Shown here one piece after another: positions 10,946-22,540 of a stretch of DNA of 64,000 nt (position 1 is its first letter; each line of letters starts with the position of its first letter). The DNA comes from Epiperipatus broadwayi (taxonomy: Eukaryota; Onychophora; Udeonychophora; Euonychophora; Peripatidae): positions 671,501-735,500 of the forward strand of contig JAQFVV010006246.1 in assembly GCA_028023455.1 (NCBI GenBank). The letters run 5' to 3'. A program made the translations under genes and the position numbers. The notes under the pieces were generated by a model. That model was not told the origin of the DNA, searched no databases, and saw nothing but the letters and a program-made list of their open reading frames with translations.

Positions 10946-13830
10946 CTCAACATTATTCACATAATCAACTCCATGCTTTACTTAATTCTTCCCCCACTAT
11001 TTTCTTTGGGGGACTTCAATATGGCATATACTGAATGTAATGACAATTACCTCCATCTTATCAACAATGTAATGTTATGTGGAGAAGACTTCTTTCCACC
11101 AAATTTTTTCTCATTTTATACAAAATGCACAAGAACTCTCATTGATCTCATGTATTATACATCTGAACTACATCACTCAATTGAAGTCCATTTAACCCTA
11201 GTAGTCTTTTCAGACCACCTGACAATAAAAAGAAATAAAACTTGACTTCAATAGCAGATACCCAACACAAATAAATCACTGACATACAATTAGGATGCTC
11301 AATAAAGTGAACACAACTGAATCATTTTTTTCAGAACTCTTCCATCTTATTCAACAAAGTAGACATACTTTCTCAACCACTCATTGAAGCATGGTTCTTG
11401 TCTATCCAGACTATACCAGAAAGACCTCAGGCCCAAATAAATTCCTCCAAGAACTTGATGACATAGGGCAACATCTCTCCAACCTGCATCTACAAGTTAG
11501 AAACATTCAAACAATCATGATTCTTAAAACCCAATGCTGTGATAGACAGAGGGCCCTTGGGAAATATATAGCAAACTAAGAGGGCCAGGATCTACCTAAC
11601 CAATCAACACAATTGGGCATGGAATTATTTACAATGGGCTATTGGTGCTGGAAAAAATGTTCTACACCATCTATGATTACCATTGACCAGGAATGCTATG
11701 CAGGTCTAATAATGATTACAAAAATTCATCAATTTTTTAAAAAGAAATTTCAAAATACCAAATTTGAAATTGGACAAATATGAAACACTCAAATGTATAC
11801 CACTGAGCTTGGTATCACTGAAAAATTAATTCTTGACAAATTAAAATTGTTTCCAGAGCATATATACCCTGGTCTGCACGGTATTCCAATGTTTGTCCTT
11901 ATACATCTAGGTTATTCTACTGCTCCAATAATTCTTGGAGTGATCAATGTTGTAGCTGGAGATTTCTGCAATGTCAATGATCTATACTCTATTTCATTGG
12001 TTCCCTTCCTCAAAAAATAATCCCATCTGAACTAACCAATTTGCTGCCATTTCCATTATTCCCCTTTCAATTAAAACAATAGAATCAATAGTAAAATATA
12101 AAATAAAAGATCAAATACTCCCAAAACATTTTCACTTCCCAATTTACAATGAATGGAACCTCAACAAATAAGCAATATCTAGATTCTTACTACTTATGGA
12201 ACATGCCAGAAACTTCAGAAAATCCAGGCCAATTGTGGTTCAATTAGATATTTCCTCAGCATTTAAATGTTAAGCCCTCTATTCTTCTCCAGACTCTTCA
12301 TGAATACTTGTTTCAAGATGTACATATTAGAATCATTGGAAATTTAATTCTCAATAGATATATTTTCATATATCACTAAATGGATGACTTTTGACAGGTT
12401 TTGGACCTCATCTATCCCCCAGGGATCACCCTTAGTTCCCTCTTTTTTATTGCTTACTTAAATCCTCTATTAAGGCAGATAGAACTAAAAATACCTGAAA
12501 ATTTTGTCCTAGCTCTAGGAGAGGAAGTCCATCATATTTCCTGCATAGATGAAATGGTCATCTTCCTCCCAGGGAAGGAAGACCCTGCATCACTGTAAAA
12601 AATCATCACAAATTACTCACATATTTATGGGTTGAAGCTCAATCCACAAAAATCAGCAAGCTGGAACATCTGTTTGGGGAAAAATGTTTCCTCTCCTTTT
12701 ATAGCAGAACCCAGAAATTTCTTGGGTTCAACTTTTTTCAAGTCACTTTCTACTATGATCTTCAAAAGTCAATTCTTATCTCTACTAAGAAATTAGTGGA
12801 ACCTCTCTAGAATATACCTGTTCCTTCCAGGGAAAACCTCCCTTTTAAACATGTTAGTTTTACCATGTATAAATTATTACTTATCTGCCTTTCATCCCAC
12901 CAAAAGCTTCCAGAATAAAATAAATCCCCATATTGTCAAGGCTAATGTGGAGGGGTAAAACAATAGTGATAAGCTTGCACAAAGTTCATAGGTCTAAAGA
13001 GCTTAATGGCTTGGCCCTCACTCAGTCTCTACCTATTATTTACAGAAAACAATTAACATGATACAATCCTTAAATTATATGCTTCCAAACAATCAATTCC
13101 CCCCTAGTGAACCCTATGAACACTCCTCCACCATTTAAAAATAAATGGCTCAACACTATGTGGGACTATGTTAAAAAGCCTACACAATATTGGCACATGA
13201 AGTCCAAACATTTGGACTTTTAATAATCTTGGTGCACTGCCAACAAATCATTTTCTGGTTATGCAGAGGGTTTAACCAAAATTGATTTTATATGTCAACT
13301 TTGCAAACATGAAGAAGAGACCTTCATACATGCCAATATTTGAACCCTATTAAAAAATTCATCACAGCTTTTACAAAAGTTAATCCTAAGGAAATTTTTT
13401 CAATTAAAACCACTATAATAAAATGACACTTCCTTATAACCAGGATCACAATTTTTTCACTTTTGCCATCTGGTTATTATGATGTCAATTAATCTTCAAA
13501 AATAATAACTGTGATTTAATCTCTACATTGTGTAAGATCATAAAGAAAATTAAGACAAGAGACCAAATAGTAGCTCCAATGGGAATATTTAATGATATCT
13601 GGGCAGTTTACCAGTTGCCTAAAACTTGAACATTCCACCCCCAAAAAACCAAGAACTCTCAATTAAGAAAAAATCCTTTCAGCCTCAAGCTCAACCAGAT
13701 ATTGCTGGAGGGTTAAACACAAGATTAACCATAGACAGCAATACTGAATAACCGTAAAAAACATTGTATTCATATTGTATTTCTAATTGACCAATAAATT
13801 TTATTTTTAAAAAAATTATTATGTCTTTAC
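10946..13830 (+). pseudogene. Decayed 5'-truncated LINE, right palindrome arm
   Basis: Fragments of a non-LTR retrotransposon ORF2 in order. The endonuclease C-terminal half at about 10904-11245 has LGDFN, TLIDLMYY and VVFSDHLT. A linker segment at 11793-12020 ends LYSISLVPFLKK and closely resembles a segment of the minus-strand LINE at 38232-38543. Reverse transcriptase motifs at 12401-12598 include SLFFIAYLNPLL and ISCIDEMVIFLP, where the catalytic Y-x-D-D appears as CIDE, so it is dead. A C-terminal region extends to about 13640. An AATAAA and an A-rich run (about 13792-13816) mark a possible 3' end. Stops and frameshifts separate all parts. It belongs to the same family as, or a sister family to, the 36.3-42.6 kb element. 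Confidence 0.7.
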
Positions 13831-14172
13831 AATTATTTCTGTCAAAGAGTCTGACTCTCTGAAAGTTTCTTTTGTGTATTTTACATTACACCCACATCAT
13901 TCAAGAATTATTTTAGCTTTAGAACAGCAAAGGTTTTTTACTGCTATTGATCGAATTGATCCTCAGTTTTTTATTGTTTTATCAATAACCCTTTCTTAGC
14001 ATGACTCAATTGTAAATCATTTATTAGAATGGAGATGTTTCATATGCTAATATAATTGTATGTAAATGATCAATTTACATACAACTTTGCGTATTTTGAT
14101 TTGCTAATCTTGACTGGGTGTATATGTAGATTTTTTTGAGTGGTTAAAATAATTAATAAATAATCTTTATTG

Positions 14173-14200
<28 letters not shown>
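13818..14200. repeat. 360-bp repeat ending in (TA)n, copy 1
   Basis: Starts near GACTCTCTGAAAGTTTC and ends with an ATCTTTATT-ACAATATATA stretch in a (TA)n tract. A diverged copy in the same orientation is at 17278-17640, and an antisense copy lies in the left palindrome arm at about 7770-8150. It flanks the Ty3-type remnant on one side, so it could be that element's LTR. It could equally be the 3' UTR of the LINE, with the other copy a 5'-truncated insertion. Confidence 0.5.
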
Positions 14201-14214
<14 letters not shown>

Positions 14215-14601
14215 CGGGTAAATGATGATTTCATGTTATTATTATTTTAGGTATATATATATATATCCTCTCTCTAAAAATTTCTGCTCTAAATGGTATA
14301 TATAATCAATCCTTAAGTCTAAAAGATGATCTAAATAGGCATGAAGTTTTGAAAAAATCTTTTTTCTCCATTAAAGTAGCTATAGTTTGTTCTTTATCAT
14401 TTTTATGATCTATAATGTGATTATTTATTTGATCTTAACTGCTGATCTAATCAACTGATGAAGTATATTTTTTCTACATTATTATAATTAATTTTTCTCA
14501 TCCATTGACACATTTTTATCATAAATGTCTACTGATAAGTCATTTAAAGGAGAACATAGATGATTTACATAATTTCTTAATTATTTTTAGTTCTCTAATA
14601 T

Positions 14602-14830
14602 TAAAGGGGATGGAAAAAAACCAAAAATGAAGGGGGGGAGAAGCCAAAATTAATATGGTGGGGGGAGAAAAAAAAATAGTTAAATTTATTTCTATTTTAT
14701 TTTTTAGTATAGAATTAAAAGGGGGGGGGGGAGGGGGTTAAACCAAAAGTACCCACCACCCTCCTCCCTGATGAAACCCCACCCCAACCACCGTGGGGGG
14801 AGGGAGGGGGGGGTAGAAAGGGGTTTATGC
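14602..14830. repeat. G-rich / C-rich island next to the palindrome end
   Basis: Several G-runs of 6 to 11 bases in otherwise AT-rich DNA, including 14721-14737 and 14795-14813, with C-rich sequence at 14750-14794 that could pair with them. The 14795-14813 stretch has enough closely spaced G-tracts for a G-quadruplex. It starts immediately after the outer end of the right palindrome arm. The ORFs over it in both strands are compositional. Confidence 0.7.
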
Positions 14831-14849
14831 ACCACCTCCTGGCATCCAT

Positions 14850-16560
14850 TGATTGCTCTTGTTAGCACAAAAGGCACTACCATATGGAGAGTGTTGTTTT
14901 GTTTTGATTGTTCTCTAATATTATTAGTCATAACCATAATAAAATTCACAGTATCTCTTCTAGCAACCATTTATTTTTCAGAATGTTGTATATCCATACA
15001 CTTACTCAGATTTTGAATTTTTCATATTCAAAACTTATTATTTCAATAGTAGTTGGCAATAGCTTATTGAGGTGAATGTGAAATTGATAGGTGCATTAAT
15101 AATTTTGCCAGTCAAATGTTAATTAAAATAGCATCAACTAGTGCTTTTAGTACAACCATAAAATGTTTTTTGAAAGTATACTTTGAATGTTAAACAAATT
15201 TCTCAGCTATTCCATTATTTTCAGAATGATGAAGAGGAGTGCTTTATTTCTTTATTTTTTTAAGTACTCTTCAATTTTCTAAAATTGAAACCCATTCCAA
15301 TCATCTCATAACCATGTATAGAAAATAATTCAAGCATTTTAATGGTACATGATGCACTTGCATTATTCTGTATTTCATCCAGCAAAAGAATGAGTCGACT
15401 AATAATAATATTACATAACATACATTGATGCATATGATCTAAATGTAGGCATGTCCAAGAGATTATAAACTTAATACAAGTTTCAACTTTTTGAGGTGGC
15501 AATTTGGCAGTTTTTTGACAACCTGTTCATTTTATTAACATCAACTATATTTCACCATTTGGATACCAAACATATGGTCAAGTTAAAGCTTTTATATGTG
15601 TAATTCCAGGATGATTTTATGACCAAGAATGTGATCCAAGCCTTTTGTTGACACTAGCTTCCATCATTAACACACAACTGTTGTACAATGATTATACTAT
15701 CTCATACATTTTTAATAGGCTTGACAACTCCAATGGGGCAAGGTTTTAGTCAACCATATTTTATTTACTTTAAAAACTGAATATAAATCTTGTCCTGGTT
15801 TAGTCAATTCAGAAATTACAGAATTATTAAGTAATGCAGAGTTCATCATATCTATATAATTGATTTTGCTGGCAGGTAAATTTAATAAAGCATCAGTATG
15901 TCTGAATTCTCTTCCCAGATTATAAAGTAATTTGCAATCATAACACAATAAAATTTTGATGCAGCATAACATATGATAACTTATGTGTTCAGGATTTTTC
16001 CCCACTGTCAAATATTTTTATTAGTGGATAATGTTTCAGCAGATTTGAAATTTTTTTCCCTAGACATACTGATGAAATTTCATTGTGGCAAAAAATAACT
16101 GTCTATTAGTATCTGTAGCAATAATAGCAGACCACTTTTATAACTTTCTCTGATTTTCAACCAGTTTTTATAAAATATCAACAGTAGGCCTACTCTGCCA
16201 TCCACCTCCATTGTTGTATTTTGTTACTAATATCCACATCCAGTAATATGTGGCCTGTTTCATTATCATTAATCTGCTTTATATTGATAATATTACTCAC
16301 ACTCCCTCCCACAGATTTGTAGTCTGTTTACTTATTTTTAATACTGTGTTTTTACATATTTTATTTTTATGCTTGCAGTCTTTTTGCAAATGACCAGATT
16401 TACTGCAACAATAACACATTTCCACATATTTTTTTCCTATTGGGATCTGAGGCATTTTAATTTGGTTTTTGCACTGTAAGAGAAAATATGTGGTAACAAA
16501 TTCTGAAGCATTATCCATAATAAATCCTGCATGACACTTTTAACAATAGCATATTTTTAG
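14850..16560 (-). pseudogene. Decayed Ty3/gypsy-type Gag-Pol fragment
   Basis: Read on the minus strand from high to low coordinates. A CCHC zinc knuckle at 16297-16518 (CYCCSKSGHLQKDCKHKN) marks nucleocapsid. Then 15712-16011 contains ILLCYDCKLLYNLGREFRHT followed by DALLNLP, the RNase H to integrase junction pattern of Ty3-like Pol ('ILL.YD..L.Y..G....ADALS.LP'). Next, 15260-15502 has WTCLHLDHMHQ and a TIKMLELFSIHGYE segment resembling the integrase core around its first catalytic Asp. Finally, near 15190-15240 is LHHSENNGIAEKFV, the region of the integrase catalytic Glu. Protease and most of the reverse transcriptase are missing, and stops interrupt the rest. It is an internally deleted, inactive remnant. 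Confidence 0.65.
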
Positions 16561-17277
16561 TTGATGCCAGATTTGCTCAAGAATATTAAAGTTCAGTATG
16601 ATATAGAAAAATTGGTCTAGTAATATTTATTGTTAATTTTCAGCCAAAGTCACAATTTCTCACTAAATATCTTAATGCTAAATCATAATCAATATATTTC
16701 TTGTGAGGTAATTGTTTTCAATTTCTCAGTCTGTCATACTACCCATTTTGATAATCTCAAGGTGAAATCCTCATTCAATTTGTCTATCACTTGATATGCA
16801 AGTTATTCTGGTCTTTAGGGGTCATATAATTATTTGCCAACTATACCACATCATGCCCTGCAATCCATAAAAGCTTGGACACCTTCAAATGCATTTCATA
16901 TATCTTGTTTATGATCATGTAATATTCCACATCTCCAAACATACTTTTTTCATGAGGCAGTAATATTTATGTCAAATTCTTAAATATTATTATTTAGTGA
17001 AGTCATTCTATACTCATAATAGTGTAATTATTTGTACACAAATTATTCATAAGTTATTAACTGTAACCATTCCATTATATCCTGAGGGTATTTAAGTACA
17101 AATCAGGAAAACAATACTAATAAATTTTAAAAAAATAAAAGAAATTGAAAGTCCATTTAAATTAAATAAGTTCTCTATGACTTTATCCTCTAGTGATATG
17201 TGCTTGATTCCATTAGATATATTTTTCTGGTGATTGAATATGCCTTTATATAATAATATAATTATTTTATAAATGAA
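16561..17277. other. AT-rich sequence, possibly Gag/leader remnant of the Ty3-type element
   Basis: Lies upstream, on the minus strand, of the zinc knuckle, where Gag and leader would be expected, but I could not recognise coding sequence. Confidence 0.3.
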
Positions 17278-17640
17278 TCAGACTCTCTAAATTTTCTTTT
17301 GTGTGCTTACATAGCAAACACACCACTTCCATCATATTAGCCTTAACACAGCTAGTATCTTCTTACTGCTATCAAGTTAGTCCTCATTATTTTTCTCTAT
17401 TTACCAGTAACCCTTTTTTATCATAGTTCCATCGTACATTATTTATTAGATTGGGGTATATTTTATATGTCCAATCTAATTGCATGTAAATGATTTATTT
17501 ATATATAATTTTGTTCATTTTGCATTGCAAATTTTTACTCAGTGCAAATGTAGATGGTAGATAAATTGAAATAATTAAACATTGAAATAATCTGTATGTA
17601 TTTACAATAATTAATAAATCATCTTTATTTACAATATATA
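17278..17640. repeat. 360-bp repeat ending in TA-rich sequence, copy 2
   Basis: A diverged homologue of 13818-14200 in the same orientation. Shared landmarks are CAGACTCTCT, TTTTCTTTTGTGT, ATCATTTATTAGA(A/T)TGG, GTAAATGAT, and the AATCATCTTTATTTACAATAT end. Its place on the other side of the Ty3-type remnant suits a 5' LTR on the minus strand, but no clean TG...CA ends were found. Confidence 0.5.
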
Positions 17641-19610
17641 TTATACACAGAAATTTCAGTTAGCTTTTATAATTTTGGAGAACCTTCTTAATAAAAAGCA
17701 CACATGACCTCAAAATTAGTTTTTGTTAAATAAGTTTCAATTTTTTTTGGAGGGGGGGGAGATTAATATAAGTTTAAATGTGTATATAATATCAGTTATA
17801 AGATATGCGCAGATTAATAAAAAAATAAATGTATTAATGTAATATAAAATTCTGAACTTTTAGCCATTTCTTGAAGTAAATATGGTCATTGACTAGTAAA
17901 AGAATTATTACTTTAAGTTGTTTCATTAATTTTTTTAAAGAAATTTTTTTTTAATTTGTAACTTATAGAAAAGTCATTAGTAATTCATTCTCTTCATTTA
18001 TTTATTTTTATGGAAAAATAAAATTTTTCAGATAAATCATATTTTATGATTAATCTTTTCCAATTTTTATCTAATTTATATGAACATCTTACTTATTTTT
18101 ATTTAATATAAGCCAAAACTATAACTATAAATAATAAATCAATAATAATGATTCTCTCACTTCGGTCTAGCTAAACTTATAATAGATAAAACATATTTAC
18201 ATCAAAGACTGTTTTATTACATCTGTATGTATTTCTAATAAATATACACTGAAATCAAAGGGGCATTTTATTGATTTTGAAATATATTTAAAATAAGTAA
18301 ACAAATAATCCTAAAGTTTTTTTAATGTAAACATCATTCTAAGATCTAATAGCAATTTAATAAGTGTCAACCTTATAAAGAAAATACACAAAAGCCAAAC
18401 TTAATAACACATTTTTATTGATATTTAGGTGATTTCATCTTATCATTAATAACAATCATATTTATAAAGTTACAGCAACTTTTTAAAGAATTAAAGAAAA
18501 ATAAAAAAGATCCAAAGTGAAATGGGTGCAGCGTAGTTTATATAAACTGAAAAAGAATCTTATCTAGGGTTATAAAAAGAATATTATAATTATTTGCTAA
18601 TAAACTCTAAATATCTAATTTAGAAAAATGTTTTCTATATGTATTTTGTAGGTAAAACCTCCTTTTAATAATGCATTGAACTTATCTATTGATATGAAAT
18701 TAGGAAGTTTCTAAACAAACTAATGCAGGACCAGAAATAATGGCTTATTTAATAAGTGGCAAATGTAAAATAAATATATTACTACATATATTCAGGTACA
18801 TTCTCATTAAACATAATAAGAGGAATTTTATTATCTCCTAATTTTTGTTCATTAATACAAAAACAAAATAAGTACATAGTGAGAGGAATTTACATCTCTT
18901 AAACAAAACAAGTTTGTAATAAGAGGAATTTACCAGCTCTTATACAAATAAAAAATATATATCTACCACGTATGATAATGCCAATATATGATAGGCACTA
19001 TTCAAATTATTCATGGAATAAACTAAATTTACTAACGCTTTACTTCTAGTATTTGTATCTCTAATGATTCACTAAATATCAACAAAATTTCTTTTATCCT
19101 GGAATGATGTATTTATAAAATTTAAATTGTATAATGATAATAAATTTTTAAAAACATTATATAACCCTTAAGTAACATAACCATTTACACCAAAATTATT
19201 TTATGGGATGTTTGAAACATGTATTATATATAGAGCAAAAAAATTTTTTTAAATATTATCTTTGTTGTTTTAAAAAATAGTTTCTTTTGGGAGAATAACT
19301 ACAAAAAAATGCATAGCAACAATTAATAATAAAATTATTATTAATGAAAATGATGTCTTTATTTCTTTTTTTTTTTTTATCTAAAATCCAAAATCCAATA
19401 TTCATTTTGAATCTGATTTTCAATAAGTTCCCCAAGTGATACTTGTTGACAAAATAAAAATGAAATATTATTTAAGAATGTTCATCTTGGTTATATTTTT
19501 TACAAGTTCTAGATAAAAAGTCTATTGTTCTCCAAACTTGTTTAACCAATTACAGGTAGATGTAAAATTTAAGAATTATTGGAAATGTTTATAAACTATT
19601 AATTAGCCTG
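17641..19610. other. AT-rich sequence with no recognisable gene
   Basis: No coding or RNA gene signature. About 18820-18960 shows three loose repeats of a unit containing AAGAGGAATTTA, roughly 45 to 55 bp apart. Confidence 0.5.
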
Positions 19611-20337
19611 TGTAATTGTTATATCCGTACTTATGACTGTGCCAATGTTATATCTGCAAGTCATACTGTGCGGTCCGCAAATAACATTATACAATTCCCA
19701 CGCTGTTCTTTTCCAACGAATGCCCTTCAATGAATCAGTCTGCAACAAAGCTCTCCAACGAATTGGTCCGCAATCTCTCTGCTGAATTGGTCTGCAACGA
19801 ATGCTCTCCAACGAATTGGTCTGCCACAAATGCTCTCCAAACGAATTGGTCTGCAACGAAGCTCTCCAACGAATTGGTCTGCAACGAAGCTCTCCAACAA
19901 ATGCTCTCAATATCTCCACTGCAGTCTCCTTCAGCTACACCTGTGAACTACATTTTCACTGGGCACTGGTCATTAACTGCCAGCACTAACGCAAGATATC
20001 TCTACTGGTGTTAAACAGACATCTACTCAAAACTGCTTCTCAACTGCGTGACTGCTCTTTACTGCTCTCTATATTATTCTGCGTAGATGTTACCCAGTCT
20101 TCTTATCACTCTCTGACAACTGCAACAATCAATCAATGCACTGACCAATAAGGTAACGTCTCTTATCTAGAAACATTTGTAATTAGCAAATATTTCTAGG
20201 AATTGTCGATCGCCATTATGTCAATGCACTAATTAAATTCCTCAGCTATCAGAGCGTGATCTAAAAACAGCCTTACGAATAAATTCTAGTTTTTTCTGGA
20301 GTGTACAAACATGTCTGCCATTTTTACAAACACTACA
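19611..20337 (-). repeat. LTR copy of the TRIM-like element (left)
   Basis: A 727-bp terminal repeat. It holds a minisatellite at about 19730-19900 with a 28-bp period containing CTCTCCAACGAATTGGTCTG. Because 28 is not a multiple of 3, the array produces overlapping artefactual ORFs in several frames on both strands. Confidence 0.7.
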
Positions 20338-20642
20338 CCTCCCTCCACTTCAGAAAAACCCTTGTTGCAATTCCTTGATGTTTTTTTTTTCTATTCCTAC
20401 TATTTCACTAAGAAATGTTCAATTAAATTTGCTGCCGAACTTCTTCGACAGTTACGTTCAATGGTGACTGCGCAAGGTGGTGGACTCAGCTTCCGATGTT
20501 AACTGCACAAACGTTTTATTTCCAAACTTTCACCGCCATTGTTAACTTTACTAATTGGGATTGTCATTTTCGCCTCAGTTTCTCCGTCTATGGCTAAACT
20601 TGTAATTCAATGTATTCGCTACTCCCAGGTTTCAAATGCGAC
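20338..20642. other. Internal region of the TRIM-like element
   Basis: About 305 bp between the LTRs. A short plus-strand ORF (20311-20502) runs from the LTR into it but resembles no family I know, and it lies antisense to the inferred element direction. Confidence 0.4.
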
Positions 20643-21418
20643 TGCACCAATGTTATATCCACACTTACGACTGTGCCAATGTTATATCTGCAAGTCATAC
20701 TGTGCAGTTCGCAAATAATGTTATACAATTCCCATGCTGTTCTTTTCCAATGAATGCCCTCCAACAAATCGGTCTGCAACGAAGCTCTCCAACGAATTGG
20801 TCTGCAATGAATGCTCTCCAACGAATTGGTCTGCAATGAAGCTCTCCAACGAATTGGTCTGAAATCTTTCCGCTGAATTGGTCTGCAACGAATGCTCTCC
20901 AACAAATTGGTCTGCCATGAATGCTCTCCAAACAAATTGGTCTGCAATGAAGCTCTCCAATGAATTGGTCTGCAATGAAGCTCTCCAATGAATGCTCTCA
21001 ATATCTCCACTGCGGTCTCCTTCAGCTACACCCATGAACTACATTTCCACTGGACATTGGTCATTAACCGCCAGCACTAATGCGAGATATCTCTACTGGT
21101 GTTAAACAGATGTCTACTCAAAACTGCTTCTCAACTGCGTGACTGCTCTCTATATTATTCTGTGTAGATGTTACCCAGTCTTCTTATCGCTCTCTGACAA
21201 CTGCAATAATCAATCAATGCACTGACCAATAAGGTAACGTCTCTTATCTAGAAACATTTGTAATTAGCAAATATTTCTAGGAATTGTCGATCGCCATTAC
21301 GTCAATGCACTAATTAAATTCCTCAGCTATCAGAGCACGATCTAAAAACAGCCTTATGAATAAATTCTAGTTTTTTTTGGAGTGTACAAACATGTCTGTT
21401 ATTTTTACAAACGCTACA
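20643..21418 (-). repeat. LTR copy of the TRIM-like element (right)
   Basis: A 776-bp terminal repeat, longer than the left copy mainly through extra 28-bp minisatellite units (about 20757-20998). CG dinucleotides of the left copy often appear as TG or CA here and vice versa, suggesting cytosine-methylation decay. Confidence 0.7.
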
Positions 21419-22540
21419 GTAATAACATTCTCCCTCAGGATATCTGTAAAATATAACTTCTTCAATGCTTAGGGTTAGAAAAAATAATTTTCTTTTCTGT
21501 TAGATCGGATTTTATTTTATTTTAAGCTTATGTTTTGTTTTAACATGCCACAGAGACACAGCAGTAATGTAGGAAATTGGAACAAAGGCTTCACAAGCCT
21601 GTCACACTAGCTTTATTTATCCAACTATCATGGTTAATAATTTTATTATTATTGCCATTTTTTCAAACTATATTAAAAGAAGATGATCTAATTAGATTGA
21701 AAGTTTCTTATTGTGTTTCTTAGGCTTTTATTGTTAAGAGTTAACAACTCTGTTCACTGCAAAATTAATGACATCCACAATTACTATGGTTATACCCTAG
21801 AGACCACATGATGCTAACAATTTTTATTATCCACTTTGCATATTTGCACACATCTTGAACATTTGTTTTGAAACACTTTGTGTTCAAATATTTCTAAAAT
21901 TAACTTTAATAGTAACAAAAAATAATAAAAATATAACTTAAATAATTAATTTGTATAGAATTTGATTAAGTTTAAATCTTATATTTTTCTTTTAAATACA
22001 TATCAGTACACAAATATTTTTAAACAAATATTAAAGCTAGAATAATTGCCTATATTTCAATCTCTGCTCTCTTTTTTTTTTAAATAACTTTTTCACGTAT
22101 ATAATTTGGTTTATATAAATAACTTTTTCACTTACATGTGAATAAAGAATCTTAATCTCAACAACTTTCAAAAAATAAACAGTTTAAAATAAAAAACAAC
22201 TTTATGCATGAACAATTAAGCACAACAGATCGCTATTTATAAAATAATAATTTTGACTGCAACTACATATGATAAAAATGAAAAAAAAATTCTTTTAAAA
22301 ATTGCATTTTTTAAAATTCACAGCAAGATATTACAGTATGTATATGATCTTGTTAATGCAATTAAAAGAAGCTATAAATTATTAAAAGTTTACCAGGTGA
22401 TTAGTTTGTTAACATGTTATTGAAAGAACTGTAACATTGTCTATAAATTAAACCAATTTCAAATAATGGCATTCCGCAATAATGTTAAGCAATTTAATTT
22501 CCAATTAAAAAAATCATTTAGAAGTAAATACAATCTCTAA
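21419..22540. other. AT-rich sequence with no recognisable gene
   Basis: No bounded element or gene seen. The last few hundred bases may be the eroded N-terminal part of the hAT transposase that follows, but no zinc-finger motif is visible. Confidence 0.4.

Larger units (their letters stand above)
7426..14601. repeat. Inverted duplication of about 7.2 kb (divergent palindrome)
   Basis: The left arm (7426-10909) is the diverged reverse complement of the right arm (about 10946-14601), with a spacer of about 36 bp around 10910-10945. Matches can be followed along the whole length: the inner ends (10850-10909 against 10946-11010), the LINE coding remnants, the segment with GACTCTCTGAAAGTTTC at 13850 (antisense at about 8110), and the outer ends (7426-7570 against 14450-14601). 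The arms differ by many substitutions and indels, so this is an old event. The left outer end abuts the N gap and may be longer in reality. Confidence 0.85.
19611..21418 (-). mobile_element. Miniature LTR retrotransposon (TRIM-like) with minisatellite in its LTRs
   Basis: Two direct repeats, 19611-20337 and 20643-21418, share an end CTACA and TG starts (TGTA and TGCA), and enclose only about 305 bp. CCTCCCTCCACTT follows the first repeat, which on the minus strand is a purine-rich tract directly before the LTR, so I orient the element on the minus strand. A possible primer-binding region is GTCGCATTTGAAACCTGGGA next to the other LTR. No gag or pol is present, so it would need enzymes in trans. 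The LTRs have diverged by substitutions and repeat-number changes. I could not find a matching target-site duplication. Confidence 0.7.

Noticed and set aside
14704-15016. Proline/glycine-rich ORFs over the G-rich island
   Set aside because: Composition effect of G and C runs. Only the part of the minus-strand ORF above about 14850 may belong to the Ty3-type integrase tail.
19599-21035. Several overlapping ORFs encoding LQTNSLES/ADQF-type repeats
   Set aside because: They come from the 28-bp minisatellite inside the LTRs, read in three frames and both strands. There is no start context or family resemblance.
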